36,920 bases of DNA from a virus. Both the position numbers and the translations under genes were made by a program. Of the stretch, positions 21,308 through 29,982 are shown in pieces. A model generated the notes under the pieces. It did not search any database, was not told the DNA's origin, and saw only the letters and a list, made by a program, of their open reading frames with translations. Every line of letters begins with the position of its first letter. Position 1 is the first letter of the stretch. The stretch is from the IMG/VR virus record IMGVR_UViG_3300031565_000160, positions 1-36,920 of that record. The stretch is one strand, 5' to 3'.

Positions 21308-21329
21308 TGTATACAAAAACAACAAAGAT

Positions 21330-21419
21330 ATGATACGCACTAAATCACTAAAAGAATACAAAAGATTAAAAGCAAAAGGTTTAAACGTAGAATTAGTAAC
21401 TAAAGCAGATTTAAACTAA
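21330..21419 (+). CDS. 29-residue basic microprotein
   Basis: The first ORF after a strong promoter, ending TAATG into the next gene. The product is basic and helical (RTKSLKEYKRLKAKGLNVEL) and ends in TKADLN. It is too short for a known family. Position before a ribbon-helix-helix gene in a cassette-like unit suggests a small regulatory or toxin-antitoxin-like pair, but this is not shown. Confidence 0.45.
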   Translation: MIRTKSLKEYKRLKAKGLNVELVTKADLN

Positions 21420-21550
21420 TGAAAGTACCCTACCAAATAAGAATAGAACCCGAACTACTTGAACAACTAAAACAAGTAGCAAAAGAAAACGGCACAAGTG
21501 TAAACCATGAAATACGGCAGGCTATACGAAAATTACTTAGTGATAGATAA
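21419..21550 (+). CDS. Arc-type ribbon-helix-helix DNA-binding protein
   Basis: This 43-residue protein is a minimal Arc-like domain: strand VPYQIRIEPE, helix LLEQLKQVAKENG, turn TSVN, helix HEIRQAIRKLLSDR. The N-S/H-E-I-x-x-A-I-R pattern is classical. It would bind DNA as a dimer, probably at the promoter just upstream. It shares a base with the previous stop, so the two genes are co-translated. Confidence 0.75.
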   Translation: MKVPYQIRIEPELLEQLKQVAKENGTSVNHEIRQAIRKLLSDR

Positions 21551-21641
21551 TGCTTAATGTAAAACCCTTTGATTAGCTGACATAAATAAAAAACTAAAAT
21601 ACTTCGGGATTGAAACATCTGACTTTCAAACTTGGTAATGC

Positions 21642-21766
21642 CACCTAACGGAAAGTATATGGTGCGTTGCTTGCGCCAAGTTAAATTGAAATACAAAACT
21701 TGATAATATGAAAAATGTTGAATTGAAAAACGAACCCCCCACTTTTGGCAATGTGCTGTTATGTGC
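21642..21766 (+). repeat. attC-like element 2 (shares core word with element 1)
   Basis: The left end has AACGGAAAGTATATG (21647-21661), which equals AACGGCAAAGTATATG of element 1 (21029-21044) apart from one missing base. CACCTAAC (21642-21649) pairs with GTTATGTG (21758-21765) over seven of eight positions, and ACCTAAC fits the attC R'' consensus RYYYAAC. A local GGTGCG/TGCGCC hairpin (21661-21677) and an AACTTGG/CCAAGTT repeat (21629-21635 with 21676-21682) are also present. Its right end overlaps the 5' part of the next ORF. The 157 bases at 21551-21707 hold no credible gene otherwise. Confidence 0.4.
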
Positions 21767-21959
21767 TGTAATTAGTAAGCAGGAAATACCCAAAATACCC
21801 ACTCAGGTAAGATATAGAAACTTTGTTTATATGCTTGTACACAATCAGGAAATAATATATGTTGGCAGAAGCACAAATTTAAGACTTAGATTATCTGGAT
21901 GGAAAAATTGTAGGGATTTTGACAAAGTGTATTTATGTGAATATTCATTGCCTTTTTAG
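21708..21959 (+). pseudogene. Truncated GIY-YIG nuclease-like ORF
   Basis: This 83-residue ORF carries the first half of a GIY-YIG domain: FVYMLVHNQEIIYVGRSTNL, then RLRLSGW. The paired FVY and YVG motifs and the following conserved Arg are recognisable, but the ORF ends at LCEYSLPF, before the usual catalytic Glu and the final Asn helix, so it is probably inactive. Its first 20 residues overlap foldback element 2. It may be the remnant of a homing-type or cassette-borne endonuclease. A short functional domain cannot be excluded. Confidence 0.5.
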
Positions 21960-21967
21960 TATATTTG
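21960..21967 (+). promoter_or_regulatory. Candidate -7 promoter box (TATATTTG) for terminase genes
   Basis: An exact TAnnTTTG box starting right after the previous stop and 28 bases before the small terminase start. No TTG lies 19-21 bases upstream. It is the natural place for a late promoter. Confidence 0.45.
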
Positions 21968-21995
21968 TTTTAGAAAACAACAAAAATTTACTTAA

Positions 21996-22262
21996 ATGGG
22001 ATTGCCAAAAGGTAGGACTAACAATCCTAATGGAAGAAAAAAAGGAGTACCAAACAAGGTAACCCAAGAACATAGGAAACTAATCAATAAACTTATATCA
22101 TGTCCTAAAGACTTAGAGGAAGATTTAAAAGTTCTTGAACCTAAAGAAAGGATTGATGCTATCATTAAGCTACTTGAATTTACAACACCTAAACAATCAA
22201 GAATAATTAATAATCAAGAAAATGAAATGATTATAAAAGTAGTCCGTAAAAATGGAGGTTGA
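21996..22262 (+). CDS. terS: Terminase small subunit
   Basis: This 88-residue protein begins PKGRTNNPNGRKKGVPNKVT, the basic Gly/Pro/Asn-rich start typical of small terminases of this type, followed by a helical part (REHRK-like helix, then LEPKERIDAIIKLLEFTTPK). Small terminases bind the packaging site and deliver the DNA to the large subunit. It overlaps the large subunit gene by 11 bases. It is short for the family, but many Bacteroidota phage versions are of this size. Confidence 0.75.
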   Translation: MGLPKGRTNNPNGRKKGVPNKVTQEHRKLINKLISCPKDLEEDLKVLEPKERIDAIIKLLEFTTPKQSRIINNQENEMIIKVVRKNGG

Positions 22263-23490
22263 AGTTGTTTTAGAAGAGCCTCATAAAGGACAGAAAATAA
22301 TTTTAGATAATTGCAAACGATTTAATCATTTAAGATGTGGTAGAAGGTTTGGTAAGACTTCTTTAATAGAAGAACTTAGCTCTATTGCGTTGGATGGTTA
22401 TCCTGTTGGTATATGGTTTCCAACTTACAAAGATCTATCAGAAGTATGGAAGTCTATTAAGATAGTTTATAAAGATGTTATATCAAGGAAAGATGAACAG
22501 CTTAAACAAATAGACTTGGTTACTGGTGGTGTCATTGATTTTTGGTCTATGGATGATCCAGACTCAGGGCAAGGAAGAAAATATAAAAGAGTTATAATAG
22601 ATGAAGCAGCAAAAGCTAAGAAGCTGTACCAAGCATGGGAGGAAACAATTAGACCTACACTTACAGATTTAATTGGTGATGCTTGGATACTTAGTAGACC
22701 AAAAGGGCATAATAATGGATTTTATAAGCTAGAAGAAAAACATAAGAGCTTTGATAATTGGGCTTTTTTCCATTTTACTACTTATGACAATCCTTTTATA
22801 TCAGTAGATGAAATAGAAGAGGCAAAGAAACAACTAGATGTTATTACATTTGACCAGGAATATATGGCTGAATATGTAGATTCAACTGAGCTTCCTTTTC
22901 TTTATTCATTTGATGAATCAAAGCATATTAAGAAGGTTGATGTTGATTTAAAACAGACTATTAAGCTATCATTTGATTTTAATATTGATCCTTTTACAGT
23001 TACAGTTTATCAAACACCAGATAAGAAAACTATCAATGTAGTTGATTTTATTAGGTTGGGAGATAGTGATATTTACAATGTTTGTGATGCGATTAAAGCA
23101 AAGTATCCTAATAACTTCCTAGTTGTTACTGGTGATGCAAGTGGAAAAAATAGAACTGGGACAGCTAGAGGAAAAACATCATATTGGAAGATTATTAAAA
23201 ACGAGTTGAGTTTGAGTAACCCACAGATACGAATTAGAGCTATGAATCTTGGATTAATTGAATCTAGGGTTCTTTGTAACTCCGCTTTGCAACATAGAAA
23301 TATAAGTATTGATCCGAAGCATAAAGAATTAATTAGAGATTGTAAATTTGCTAAAGTAAATGATCATGGTATCCTAATAAAGGATAGGCAATTTAACAAG
23401 AACGATTGGATGGATGGATTTAGGTATCTGATAGATGCCGAATGGCCTGATCTAATATACAATCCAAAGAAAGCACTAAAAGATAATTAA
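22252..23490 (+). CDS. terL: Terminase large subunit
   Basis: This 412-residue packaging motor has Walker A GRRFGKT at 30-36, Walker B VIIDEAA at 114-120 (D117, catalytic E118) and an RNase H-like nuclease with acidic residues in SFDFNID (D242), TGDASG (D295) and KNDWMDGFRY (D385/D388). The ATPase pumps DNA into the procapsid through the portal and the nuclease cuts the concatemer. The length is at the compact end of the family. The start is supported by the overlap with terS. Confidence 0.93.
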   Translation: MEVEVVLEEPHKGQKIILDNCKRFNHLRCGRRFGKTSLIEELSSIALDGYPVGIWFPTYKDLSEVWKSIKIVYKDVISRKDEQLKQIDLVTGGVIDFWSMDDPDSGQGRKYKRVIIDEAAKAKKLYQAWEETIRPTLTDLIGDAWILSRPKGHNNGFYKLEEKHKSFDNWAFFHFTTYDNPFISVDEIEEAKKQLDVITFDQEYMAEYVDSTELPFLYSFDESKHIKKVDVDLKQTIKLSFDFNIDPFTVTVYQTPDKKTINVVDFIRLGDSDIYNVCDAIKAKYPNNFLVVTGDASGKNRTGTARGKTSYWKIIKNELSLSNPQIRIRAMNLGLIESRVLCNSALQHRNISIDPKHKELIRDCKFAKVNDHGILIKDRQFNKNDWMDGFRYLIDAEWPDLIYNPKKALKDN

Positions 23491-23492
23491 AA

Positions 23493-23789
23493 ATGATAGA
23501 AAACCTATTAATCAATTCATTCCTTATTTACGGTATTCATGCGAGTACAAGGACTGGTCAATTGTTAAACTTTTTAACTAAATTTGTTGTGATAGGAAAG
23601 GGATTTCCTACACCGAAACAAGCACACCGACAAAGAATGTTAGAGAAAGTTACTTATGATTGTCCTCCATGCATGGCATCACTATATGGGACTATTTACT
23701 TTTTATTATTAGTTGACCTTCCTTTTTACTACATTCCTGTCTGGGTGCTTTCATTGAGTGGATTGAACTACATTTTAAATAAGCTATGA
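23493..23789 (+). CDS. Small membrane protein with CPPC motif
   Basis: This 98-residue protein has hydrophobic segments at about 1-12, 25-36, and a pair at 63-95 (SLYGTIYFLLLVDLPFYYIP, then VWVLSLSGLNYIL), with YDCPPCMAS in front of the latter. The C-P-P-C-M-A-S-x-x-G-T form occurs in small phage membrane proteins of unknown role. It sits between terminase and tail genes and overlaps the next gene by 4 bases. Confidence 0.5.
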   Translation: MIENLLINSFLIYGIHASTRTGQLLNFLTKFVVIGKGFPTPKQAHRQRMLEKVTYDCPPCMASLYGTIYFLLLVDLPFYYIPVWVLSLSGLNYILNKL

Positions 23790-24136
23790 AACTAATTATG
23801 CTACACACAACACAAAATCAATTTGTTGGAGAAATGGTATTAATTCCAATGGAAGAGTATGAAAAGATGAAAGATCTTAACAATGAACTTATAAAGTATC
23901 GAGATGATTTAAATGGATGTATAAAATTAGATTTATTCTACGGAAGAAAACTATATCTAACAAAAGAAGGGCTGAAAAATGATATTCAAAAAGAGATTGA
24001 TAAATCTACAAGGCTATTTAGGGCATATAAAAAAGAGATTGATAAACTTAGTAAAATGAATATTTTTAAATTCTTTTTATGGAAAAAGGCATATAGTTAT
24101 ACTTCGATTATGCCGCTCAAAGAAAATGAAATATAA
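23786..24136 (+). CDS. Unknown coiled-coil-like protein
   Basis: This 116-residue protein (first Met at 23786; an alternative Met at 23798) is helical and charged (MEEYEKMKDLNNELIKYRDD, then KNDIQKEIDKSTRLFRAYKK). No motif is recognised. A 43-base gap without a credible gene separates it from the tail chaperone. Confidence 0.4.
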   Translation: MKLIMLHTTQNQFVGEMVLIPMEEYEKMKDLNNELIKYRDDLNGCIKLDLFYGRKLYLTKEGLKNDIQKEIDKSTRLFRAYKKEIDKLSKMNIFKFFLWKKAYSYTSIMPLKENEI

Positions 24137-24179
24137 TTACAACCGAATAAAACCATGATAGAAGCATTTATAATAAACT

Positions 24180-24773
24180 ATGAAACTATTTAATTACGAC
24201 ATATCAATAACTAAGATAACTCCTAAGTCTGCTATTCATCCAGACATCAAGAAGAAAATAGAATTTGCATTTACTATTGATGGCGTTGATTACTATGAGT
24301 TTAGTAATTTAATTGATATGCCTATTGAACGGTATAAGCAATTCCAAGACTTAGCAACTCAATGCGATTGGCGTATGTCAACAGATGAGATTAAAGACCT
24401 AATCAAAGCACAAAAGGAAGCTGTTAACAAAGGAAAGCTCACAGATATAATGGAGGTAATACAAGGCTTTGAACATTGTCTATCCATATACATGGAAACA
24501 GATTTATTTATGATGCTATTCTCATGTGTGTTCTTTACTAAAGATGAAAACGTGTATGAATGGGACTATGATTTGGGAATTGAAAAGATGGAGAAGTTCA
24601 AGAAGCATGGCATACCTGATTTTTTTTTGAATCAATCAGTTCAAAAATATCTACCTGTGACCGATATATCGAAGCAAGATTTAGAAGTCTTTTCCAGACA
24701 AACAAGCGTAAAAAAAGACTATCTTCAATCGATTTTACAAAGAGTATCGTCAAACACCGAGACAAAAGGATAA
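24180..24773 (+). CDS. Tail assembly chaperone, short form (gpG-like)
   Basis: This 197-residue, mostly helical protein lies directly before the tape measure gene, the standard place of the chaperone that coats the tape measure while the tube forms. It has EFAFTIDGVDYYEF-type beta start, then YKQFQDLATQCDWRMSTDEI and SIYMETDLFMMLFSCVFFTK. The second product appears to arise by a -1 frameshift at the A run at 24710-24716. The function is from position, length and the frameshift arrangement. Confidence 0.6.
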   Translation: MKLFNYDISITKITPKSAIHPDIKKKIEFAFTIDGVDYYEFSNLIDMPIERYKQFQDLATQCDWRMSTDEIKDLIKAQKEAVNKGKLTDIMEVIQGFEHCLSIYMETDLFMMLFSCVFFTKDENVYEWDYDLGIEKMEKFKKHGIPDFFLNQSVQKYLPVTDISKQDLEVFSRQTSVKKDYLQSILQRVSSNTETKG

Positions 24774-24907
24774 AAAACTCATGGCAGTTAGCAGAGTTTA
24801 ACCCTACACGCTTTAATTCAATTAAGGCTATGACCGTTTTGGAATATTATGAGTATATTTACAATTTAGAGGCCGAAAGGCAAAAACAAGCCCGTAAGAA
24901 TCAATGA
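24180..24907 (+). CDS. Tail assembly chaperone, -1 frameshift product (gpGT-like)
   Basis: If ribosomes slip one base back on A-AAA-AAA (24710-24716), translation continues in the -1 frame to the stop at 24905-24907. It adds about 63 residues (including RLSSIDFTKSIVKHRDKRIK and SWQLAEFNPTRFNSIKAMTV, ending RQKQARKNQ) to the first 179, about 242 in all. The -1 frame is open well upstream of the slip site and has no good start of its own. This is the arrangement of lambda G/GT and most siphovirus chaperones. Confidence 0.65.
24710..24716 (+). promoter_or_regulatory. Slippery heptamer for -1 frameshifting
   Basis: The zero-frame codons are gtA-AAA-AAA-Gac, giving seven consecutive A that form the canonical slippery heptamer A-AAA-AAA. 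It is placed 57 bases before the zero-frame stop, within the chaperone gene. Confidence 0.65.
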
Positions 24908-24908
24908 T

Positions 24909-26918
24909 TTGGCTACTTCTAATATCGTAATAGAATATGTTGTAAAAGGCAAAGATCAACTAGCAGCATCCAACAAAGAACTAGAGAAAGCAGAAAAAGC
25001 TAACAATGTAGTTCAAAAAGAAACAGATCAAACTACTGAGAAGTTTGCTAAACAAGAAAAACAACTCAAAAAAAGCAATAGCATATTCGCAAGTACAGGC
25101 GATCAACTTAAACAGTTAGGTAATAGGTTTACTATTGCTGGTAAAGGAGCTGGTGATCTTGCATCTGGCATGTTTGTAGCAAGTAAAGCTACATCAGGAA
25201 CAACTAGAGCTATGAAAGTTCTAAAGGTAGCAATTGCATCTACTGGTATTGGTTTGCTTATTGTGGCTATTGGTTCTTTAAAGGCAGCAGTTACTTCATC
25301 AGAAGAAGGTCAAAATAAATTTGCTAAAATAATGGCTTCAATAGGAGTTATAGTAGGCAATGTATCAGACATTTTTGCAAATATAGGTGAGCGGATAATT
25401 AGTGCTTTTGAGAATCCTAAAGAAAGTATTGCATCATTTAGTAACTCAATCAAAACTAACATTGTAAATAGGTTAGTAGGACTTACTGAACTTTTGCCAC
25501 AATTAGGAAAAGCAATCGAGCAGGTATTAAAGGGTGATTTTTCAGAAGCTGCAAAAACGGCAGGAGACGCTGTTGCTAAGGTTACTCTAGGCGTAGAAGA
25601 CTTTTCAGATAAAGCGGTTTCAGGATATCAGGCAGTAATAGAGGCATCTAAAGACTTTGTAGCTCAAACTAAACAAGAAGTAGCCGAAGCACAAAGATTA
25701 GCAGACTTAACAGCATCAACGGATAAATTACAAAGAGAGTTCCTTGTTAAAACCGCAGCTTTAGAGGGTAAGGTTGCTGACCTTAGATTAAAAGGTAGAC
25801 AGCAAGACGAATTTACAGCTCAGCAAAGATTAGCATTTTTAAAAGAGGCTAGTGATTTACAAAATAAGCTTATAGAAACAGAGGCACAGATTGCTAAAAA
25901 TAGGGCAGAGGAAATAAGAATTTCAAATACATTTAGCAAATCAACAAAAGAAAATTTAGATGCAGAGGCAGAAGCGGAAGCAAATGTTTTTAGAATTGAA
26001 ACTAAAAGGTTAAATCAAGAGCTAACACTACAAAGAGAAATAAATACTACTAGGAAACAAGCACAAGCAGAATTAGATAAAGAGGCTAAAGAAAAACAAG
26101 ATGCGATTGATAAAGAAAATGAAATAGAAAAAGATTTAAACGATAGAAGAAAATCAGCAATTGAAGAGTTAACCCTGTTTAGATTAGAGCAATCTAATAT
26201 GTTAGTTGAAGCTGAATTAGAAAATAGAAGAGTTCTTTTAGATAATGAATCTTTATTAGAGGAGGAAAGGGCTTCTATTATTGAACAGTCAGAAAAAAGG
26301 ATAACAGACTTGAAAATAGAATCAGAAGAGCTAATAAACGATGGTAAGAAAAAAGGTTGGGAGACTATCAAGGGGTTAATATCACAAGGGTTTGCAGGGA
26401 CTAAAGCAGGAGCAATATTCGAGGCTACATTAAGCACAAGAAAAGCCGCAATAGCAGCCTATAACTCAGTTTCTGGTATTCCTGTAGTCGGTCCAGTATT
26501 AGCGCCTATAGCAGCAGCAGCAGCAACAGCATTCGGACTCAAAAGTATTGCATCAATAGCAAGTTCACAGCCTCCAAAGTTTGAACATGGAGGGCGTGTA
26601 GGTGGTAATCTTCATTCAAGAGGAGGAACAATGATTGAAGCTGAGTTAGGGGAGCATGTAATGAGTCGAAAGGCAGCAGCTAAATACGGTCATGGGTTCT
26701 TTAAGTCTTTAAACAACCTAGAGATACATCCAGATATTATTAATGGTTTGTCTGGTGGTTCAACTCCTATTATAGTTAAGTCGGATAATTCAGAACTGAT
26801 TAACGAATACAGAAACAGACCTATCAACAATATCAGCATAAGTGAAGAGGGCATAACCATACGAACTAAAAGGAATAATTCAATAGTTCAAAAGAAAGTT
26901 AAAAGATATACTACATGA
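24909..26918 (+). CDS. Tape measure protein
   Basis: This 669-residue protein uses a TTG start at 24909 (ATSNIVIEYVVKGKDQLAAS follows), just after the frameshift stop. It has long coiled-coil segments (25-60 and about 270-450, rich in Glu, Lys, Gln), a hydrophobic stretch at about 107-127 (ASTGIGLLIVAIGSLKAAV) and a Gly/Ala-rich C-terminal part ending EHGGRVGGNLHSRGGTMIEA. This is the classic composition of proteins that set tail length; about 670 residues predicts a tail near 100 nm by the usual 1.5 angstrom per residue rule. No peptidase domain is seen. Confidence 0.85.
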   Translation: MATSNIVIEYVVKGKDQLAASNKELEKAEKANNVVQKETDQTTEKFAKQEKQLKKSNSIFASTGDQLKQLGNRFTIAGKGAGDLASGMFVASKATSGTTRAMKVLKVAIASTGIGLLIVAIGSLKAAVTSSEEGQNKFAKIMASIGVIVGNVSDIFANIGERIISAFENPKESIASFSNSIKTNIVNRLVGLTELLPQLGKAIEQVLKGDFSEAAKTAGDAVAKVTLGVEDFSDKAVSGYQAVIEASKDFVAQTKQEVAEAQRLADLTASTDKLQREFLVKTAALEGKVADLRLKGRQQDEFTAQQRLAFLKEASDLQNKLIETEAQIAKNRAEEIRISNTFSKSTKENLDAEAEAEANVFRIETKRLNQELTLQREINTTRKQAQAELDKEAKEKQDAIDKENEIEKDLNDRRKSAIEELTLFRLEQSNMLVEAELENRRVLLDNESLLEEERASIIEQSEKRITDLKIESEELINDGKKKGWETIKGLISQGFAGTKAGAIFEATLSTRKAAIAAYNSVSGIPVVGPVLAPIAAAAATAFGLKSIASIASSQPPKFEHGGRVGGNLHSRGGTMIEAELGEHVMSRKAAAKYGHGFFKSLNNLEIHPDIINGLSGGSTPIIVKSDNSELINEYRNRPINNISISEEGITIRTKRNNSIVQKKVKRYTT

Positions 26919-26930
26919 ACGTAGTTTAGA

Positions 26931-29900
26931 ATGACTGAGTATAGATTCATATTGACATATAGCGGAACAGATACAACCGTAGATGAGCCCAAAGACTGGG
27001 TTAACTTTGAATCTGAGTTAAACAGAGATTTCAATAGTCATGGTGCTGTATTTCAATACACATCAGGAACTATTAAATTAGGCTTTGTAGGTAGTGGAAG
27101 AGATCTACTAGAGGCAGCCTTTCAGAATGATGGTTTTGATGCTGTTGTTACTTTAACCGTTGATAAAAGAACCGATCAATATTTTGCATGGGAAAACATC
27201 TTTATAGGTGATGCAATCTTTGAAAATAGAGAATATACTCAGGACTATTTCATGATTGATTTTGAGGATAGCGGATTCAAACAGAAACTAAAGAACAGAC
27301 TAAACACAAAAGTAAAACTAGATACAACCGTAGATTTAGATGGCAATACTCTTACTGGTTCATTGACATATTACACCACACAATGGGATACTATCTCATT
27401 CTTTGAGCGTTGGAAAGCATACTGGAATAAAAGCCGTAGTTCTACTTTGTTTGACACGTTTAATTATTCAACTACTGGCACTAGTTCAACGATTGAAACA
27501 GCTTATGCAAAGTTAAGATTTAGCTTTCCAACTGTTGAGGACCTGAAAGAACCTCAATCAATGAGCTTTCCTAGTTTTGATGGCACTAATCTAATTGAAG
27601 TAATGCTAATACCTGATTCAGATGGCACTTACACATTTGAAACTAAGATGCATTTTGAGTTAGATGTTACCGTAACATCTTATACTGGTGCTGATACCGT
27701 CACGGGCGATTGGTTTCTTTATTTAACTCATACAGATAGTGGAGGTACTTCTAAAGGTTCAAGTCCTTACGAGATAGATACAGATACTAGATACGGAGCA
27801 ACACCACAGACGTTTATGTTTGTTGTCAATGATACTTATACTCAAACAGGTTTAAGCGTTGTAGATGGTGATAAGTTTAGTTTTTATTTAGTTACTAACG
27901 CTAAAAGAGTAAGCGCAACCGATACAATGGATTCAGCTTTTGAGTTTAGAATCTATCATGACAGTTATGTGGATTTTGCCTACTTAACAGCTAGTGAACA
28001 AGTAGAAGTTAAATACTGGCTAATTCACGATGTAATGGAAAGGATTATCCAGATCCTAACAGGCCAAGCAAATAGTTTAGAATCTTCTTTTTTAGCATTA
28101 ACAGAGCATGGTGCTGGTACTGATGGGTGTGGCGGTTTAAATATGCTTACTAATGGTTATCAGTTAAGAGGTAAATCAAACCAATTAGAGGTATCATTAA
28201 AGGAGTGTTTAGATCACGTGATAGCTGAGTATGGTTGTGGATGGGGCTTTAAGAATGTTTATGGTAGTTATTCTATGGTAGCGGAGTTGATGGAATACTT
28301 TTACCGGGACACTCAAATAATAGACTTAGGCAGTCCGGATGAAATAAAAGAAGGTGATTCCTATAAAGAAAACAGTTTTGATCCTTTATTGGTCAATAAT
28401 ATAAAGATAGGATATAGTAAGTATGCTAATGATGAAGATGTTGATGACAATATACAAGACTTCCTTACTAAGGCTGAATATCAAACACCAGTTAGTAGCA
28501 TTGAAGGAAGTTATAGTAAGATAAGCCCATTTATCGCAAGTGGTCGATTGATTCAAGCTACATTTAACGCTAGATTAACTCCTGATAAGACCTGGAAGTA
28601 TGATGAAAATGTATTTATAGTAGCAGGGATTAGAAGTGCAGGAAGTATAGTACCAGAGAATGATGAAGCGTTTGAATTAATAACAGGAATAGACGACCCT
28701 TCAACGGCTTACAATCTCAGGAAAGCACCTGTACAAATGTTTTTAAATCATGGGCTTTTAATAAATAGTGCTTGTTTTGGAAAGACAAATGATAAATTAA
28801 TTCAAAATGTAAGTAGTGAAATAAACAAAGCCTTTACTCAAAAGTATGTAAGCTATGCAAAGTGTGTTTTAGGTGATCGTCAATTGCTAACTAGATCTAG
28901 CACTGGAAACATAGCAATATCAGACAACTTTGAAGGGTTTAGATTGTTTAAACCAGTACAACATGAGTTCACTATTGCAATGAGTGATGAAACCTATAAT
29001 TCAATTGTCCGATCGATGGAGGGTAATAATTTAGACTCTACTAAGGATTATGGTTATTTGACATATCGTGACAATGAAGGAAATGTACAGACTGGTTTTC
29101 CTATTAATATAAAGCGTTCACCTATTCAACAGATAGCAAAAGTAGTAACATTAGAAAGGTCTGATTCTTATTCTTATACACCTCCTATTGTTGGTGATGA
29201 AGGGTGGAATTTATCAACCGCTTTATTTTTACAAGATTTTAGCGTAGTAACTCAAGATGGAGCAATTCAAGGTCTTACATTTAATCCTACTGGTTCTAAA
29301 ATGTACATAATAGGTACAGATAATGATAATGTTGTAGAATATGATTTATCAACTAATTTTAATATAACTACTGCTGTATTTCTTCAAAATTTTAGTGTTA
29401 ATACACAAGATGCAACACCTAATGGAGTAACATTTAATAATACAGGTTCTAAGATGTATGTATTAGGTAGGCAAAATAATAAAGTCTATGAGTACGATCT
29501 AAGCATTAATTATGATGTGAGTACATCTGTATTCTTACAAGACTTTAGCGTTAATACTCAAGATACAGCACCATTTGATTTATTTTTCAAACCAGATGGA
29601 ACTAAGATGTATATTGCAGGGGTTACAAATAGCAAGATTTATGAGTACGATCTAACAGCGTTTAATATTAGTACTTGTGTATTTAATCAAGACTTTAGCG
29701 TAGCAACTCAAGATACAAGTCCAGCAGGAGTTTACTTTAGTACAGATGGCACTAAGATGTATTTTGTAGGGCAACAGAATGATAAGGTATATCAATATAC
29801 TCTATCAAGTGCCTTTGATATTAGTACAGCTTCTTACTTACAAGAGTTTAGTGTATCGGCTCAAGATATAATACCTACTGGGTTATTCTTTAAATCAAAT

Positions 29901-29966
29901 GGGTTTAAAATGTATGTGAGTGGTAATAATAATGACAAGGTATTTGAATATGATTTAACTGATTAA
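26931..29966 (+). CDS. Large tail protein fused to C-terminal beta-propeller repeats
   Basis: This 1011-residue protein has two parts. Residues 1 to about 755 look like a baseplate/tail-tip protein of Bacteroidota phages (TEYRFILTYSGTDTTVDEPK start; QVEVKYWLIHDVMERIIQIL; SLKECLDHVIAEYGCGWGFK). Residues from about 758 to the end hold five repeats of about 50 residues, each with STxxFLQDFSV, TQD, then FxxxGxKMY and VYEYDLS, typical of YVTN/WD-like propeller blades. The repeats continue in the next gene. The first part likely builds the tail tip and the propeller likely binds the host surface. Confidence 0.7.
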   Translation: MTEYRFILTYSGTDTTVDEPKDWVNFESELNRDFNSHGAVFQYTSGTIKLGFVGSGRDLLEAAFQNDGFDAVVTLTVDKRTDQYFAWENIFIGDAIFENREYTQDYFMIDFEDSGFKQKLKNRLNTKVKLDTTVDLDGNTLTGSLTYYTTQWDTISFFERWKAYWNKSRSSTLFDTFNYSTTGTSSTIETAYAKLRFSFPTVEDLKEPQSMSFPSFDGTNLIEVMLIPDSDGTYTFETKMHFELDVTVTSYTGADTVTGDWFLYLTHTDSGGTSKGSSPYEIDTDTRYGATPQTFMFVVNDTYTQTGLSVVDGDKFSFYLVTNAKRVSATDTMDSAFEFRIYHDSYVDFAYLTASEQVEVKYWLIHDVMERIIQILTGQANSLESSFLALTEHGAGTDGCGGLNMLTNGYQLRGKSNQLEVSLKECLDHVIAEYGCGWGFKNVYGSYSMVAELMEYFYRDTQIIDLGSPDEIKEGDSYKENSFDPLLVNNIKIGYSKYANDEDVDDNIQDFLTKAEYQTPVSSIEGSYSKISPFIASGRLIQATFNARLTPDKTWKYDENVFIVAGIRSAGSIVPENDEAFELITGIDDPSTAYNLRKAPVQMFLNHGLLINSACFGKTNDKLIQNVSSEINKAFTQKYVSYAKCVLGDRQLLTRSSTGNIAISDNFEGFRLFKPVQHEFTIAMSDETYNSIVRSMEGNNLDSTKDYGYLTYRDNEGNVQTGFPINIKRSPIQQIAKVVTLERSDSYSYTPPIVGDEGWNLSTALFLQDFSVVTQDGAIQGLTFNPTGSKMYIIGTDNDNVVEYDLSTNFNITTAVFLQNFSVNTQDATPNGVTFNNTGSKMYVLGRQNNKVYEYDLSINYDVSTSVFLQDFSVNTQDTAPFDLFFKPDGTKMYIAGVTNSKIYEYDLTAFNISTCVFNQDFSVATQDTSPAGVYFSTDGTKMYFVGQQNDKVYQYTLSSAFDISTASYLQEFSVSAQDIIPTGLFFKSNGFKMYVSGNNNDKVFEYDLTD

Positions 29967-29982
29967 CATGGCTTGTATAGAA
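29946..29982 (+). repeat. Module-boundary direct repeat, copy 1
   Basis: A 37-base segment that spans the end of the large tail gene and the start of the next gene is matched at 35 of 37 positions by 30847-30883. It covers the final EYDLTD codons, the stop and the MAC start. Confidence 0.8.

Larger units (their letters stand above)
21011..21329. other. 319-base gene-free, highly structured intergenic stretch
   Basis: No ORF of credible quality lies here. It holds a long imperfect foldback (21024-21157), a second inverted repeat (21150-21157 with 21184-21191) that encloses a small GGGC/GCCC hairpin, a strong hairpin (21198-21229) and a promoter (21278-21307). The sequence looks like an inserted block: richer in G+C than the flanking coding DNA in its first half, then very A/T-rich near the promoter. 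Confidence 0.7.

Noticed and set aside
21330-21550. Confident toxin-antitoxin call for the micro-ORF and Arc-type gene
   Set aside because: Only the DNA-binding half is recognisable. The 29-residue product has no toxin signature, so the pair is reported as a possibility only.
24154-24192. 12-codon ORF just before the tail chaperone
   Set aside because: It is too short to judge and overlaps the chaperone start; chance is the simpler explanation.
24852-24860. Promoter-like TATATTTAC within the frameshift extension of the chaperone
   Set aside because: The bases are needed for the -1 frame coding sequence (YEYIYNL) and there is no -33 element. A tape measure promoter here is not needed, because the upstream genes are co-transcribed.
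26015-26437. 140-codon minus-strand ORF opposite the tape measure gene
   Set aside because: It is Ser/Leu-rich, as expected from the complement of a Glu/Lys/Ala coiled coil. No promoter or partner genes exist on that strand.
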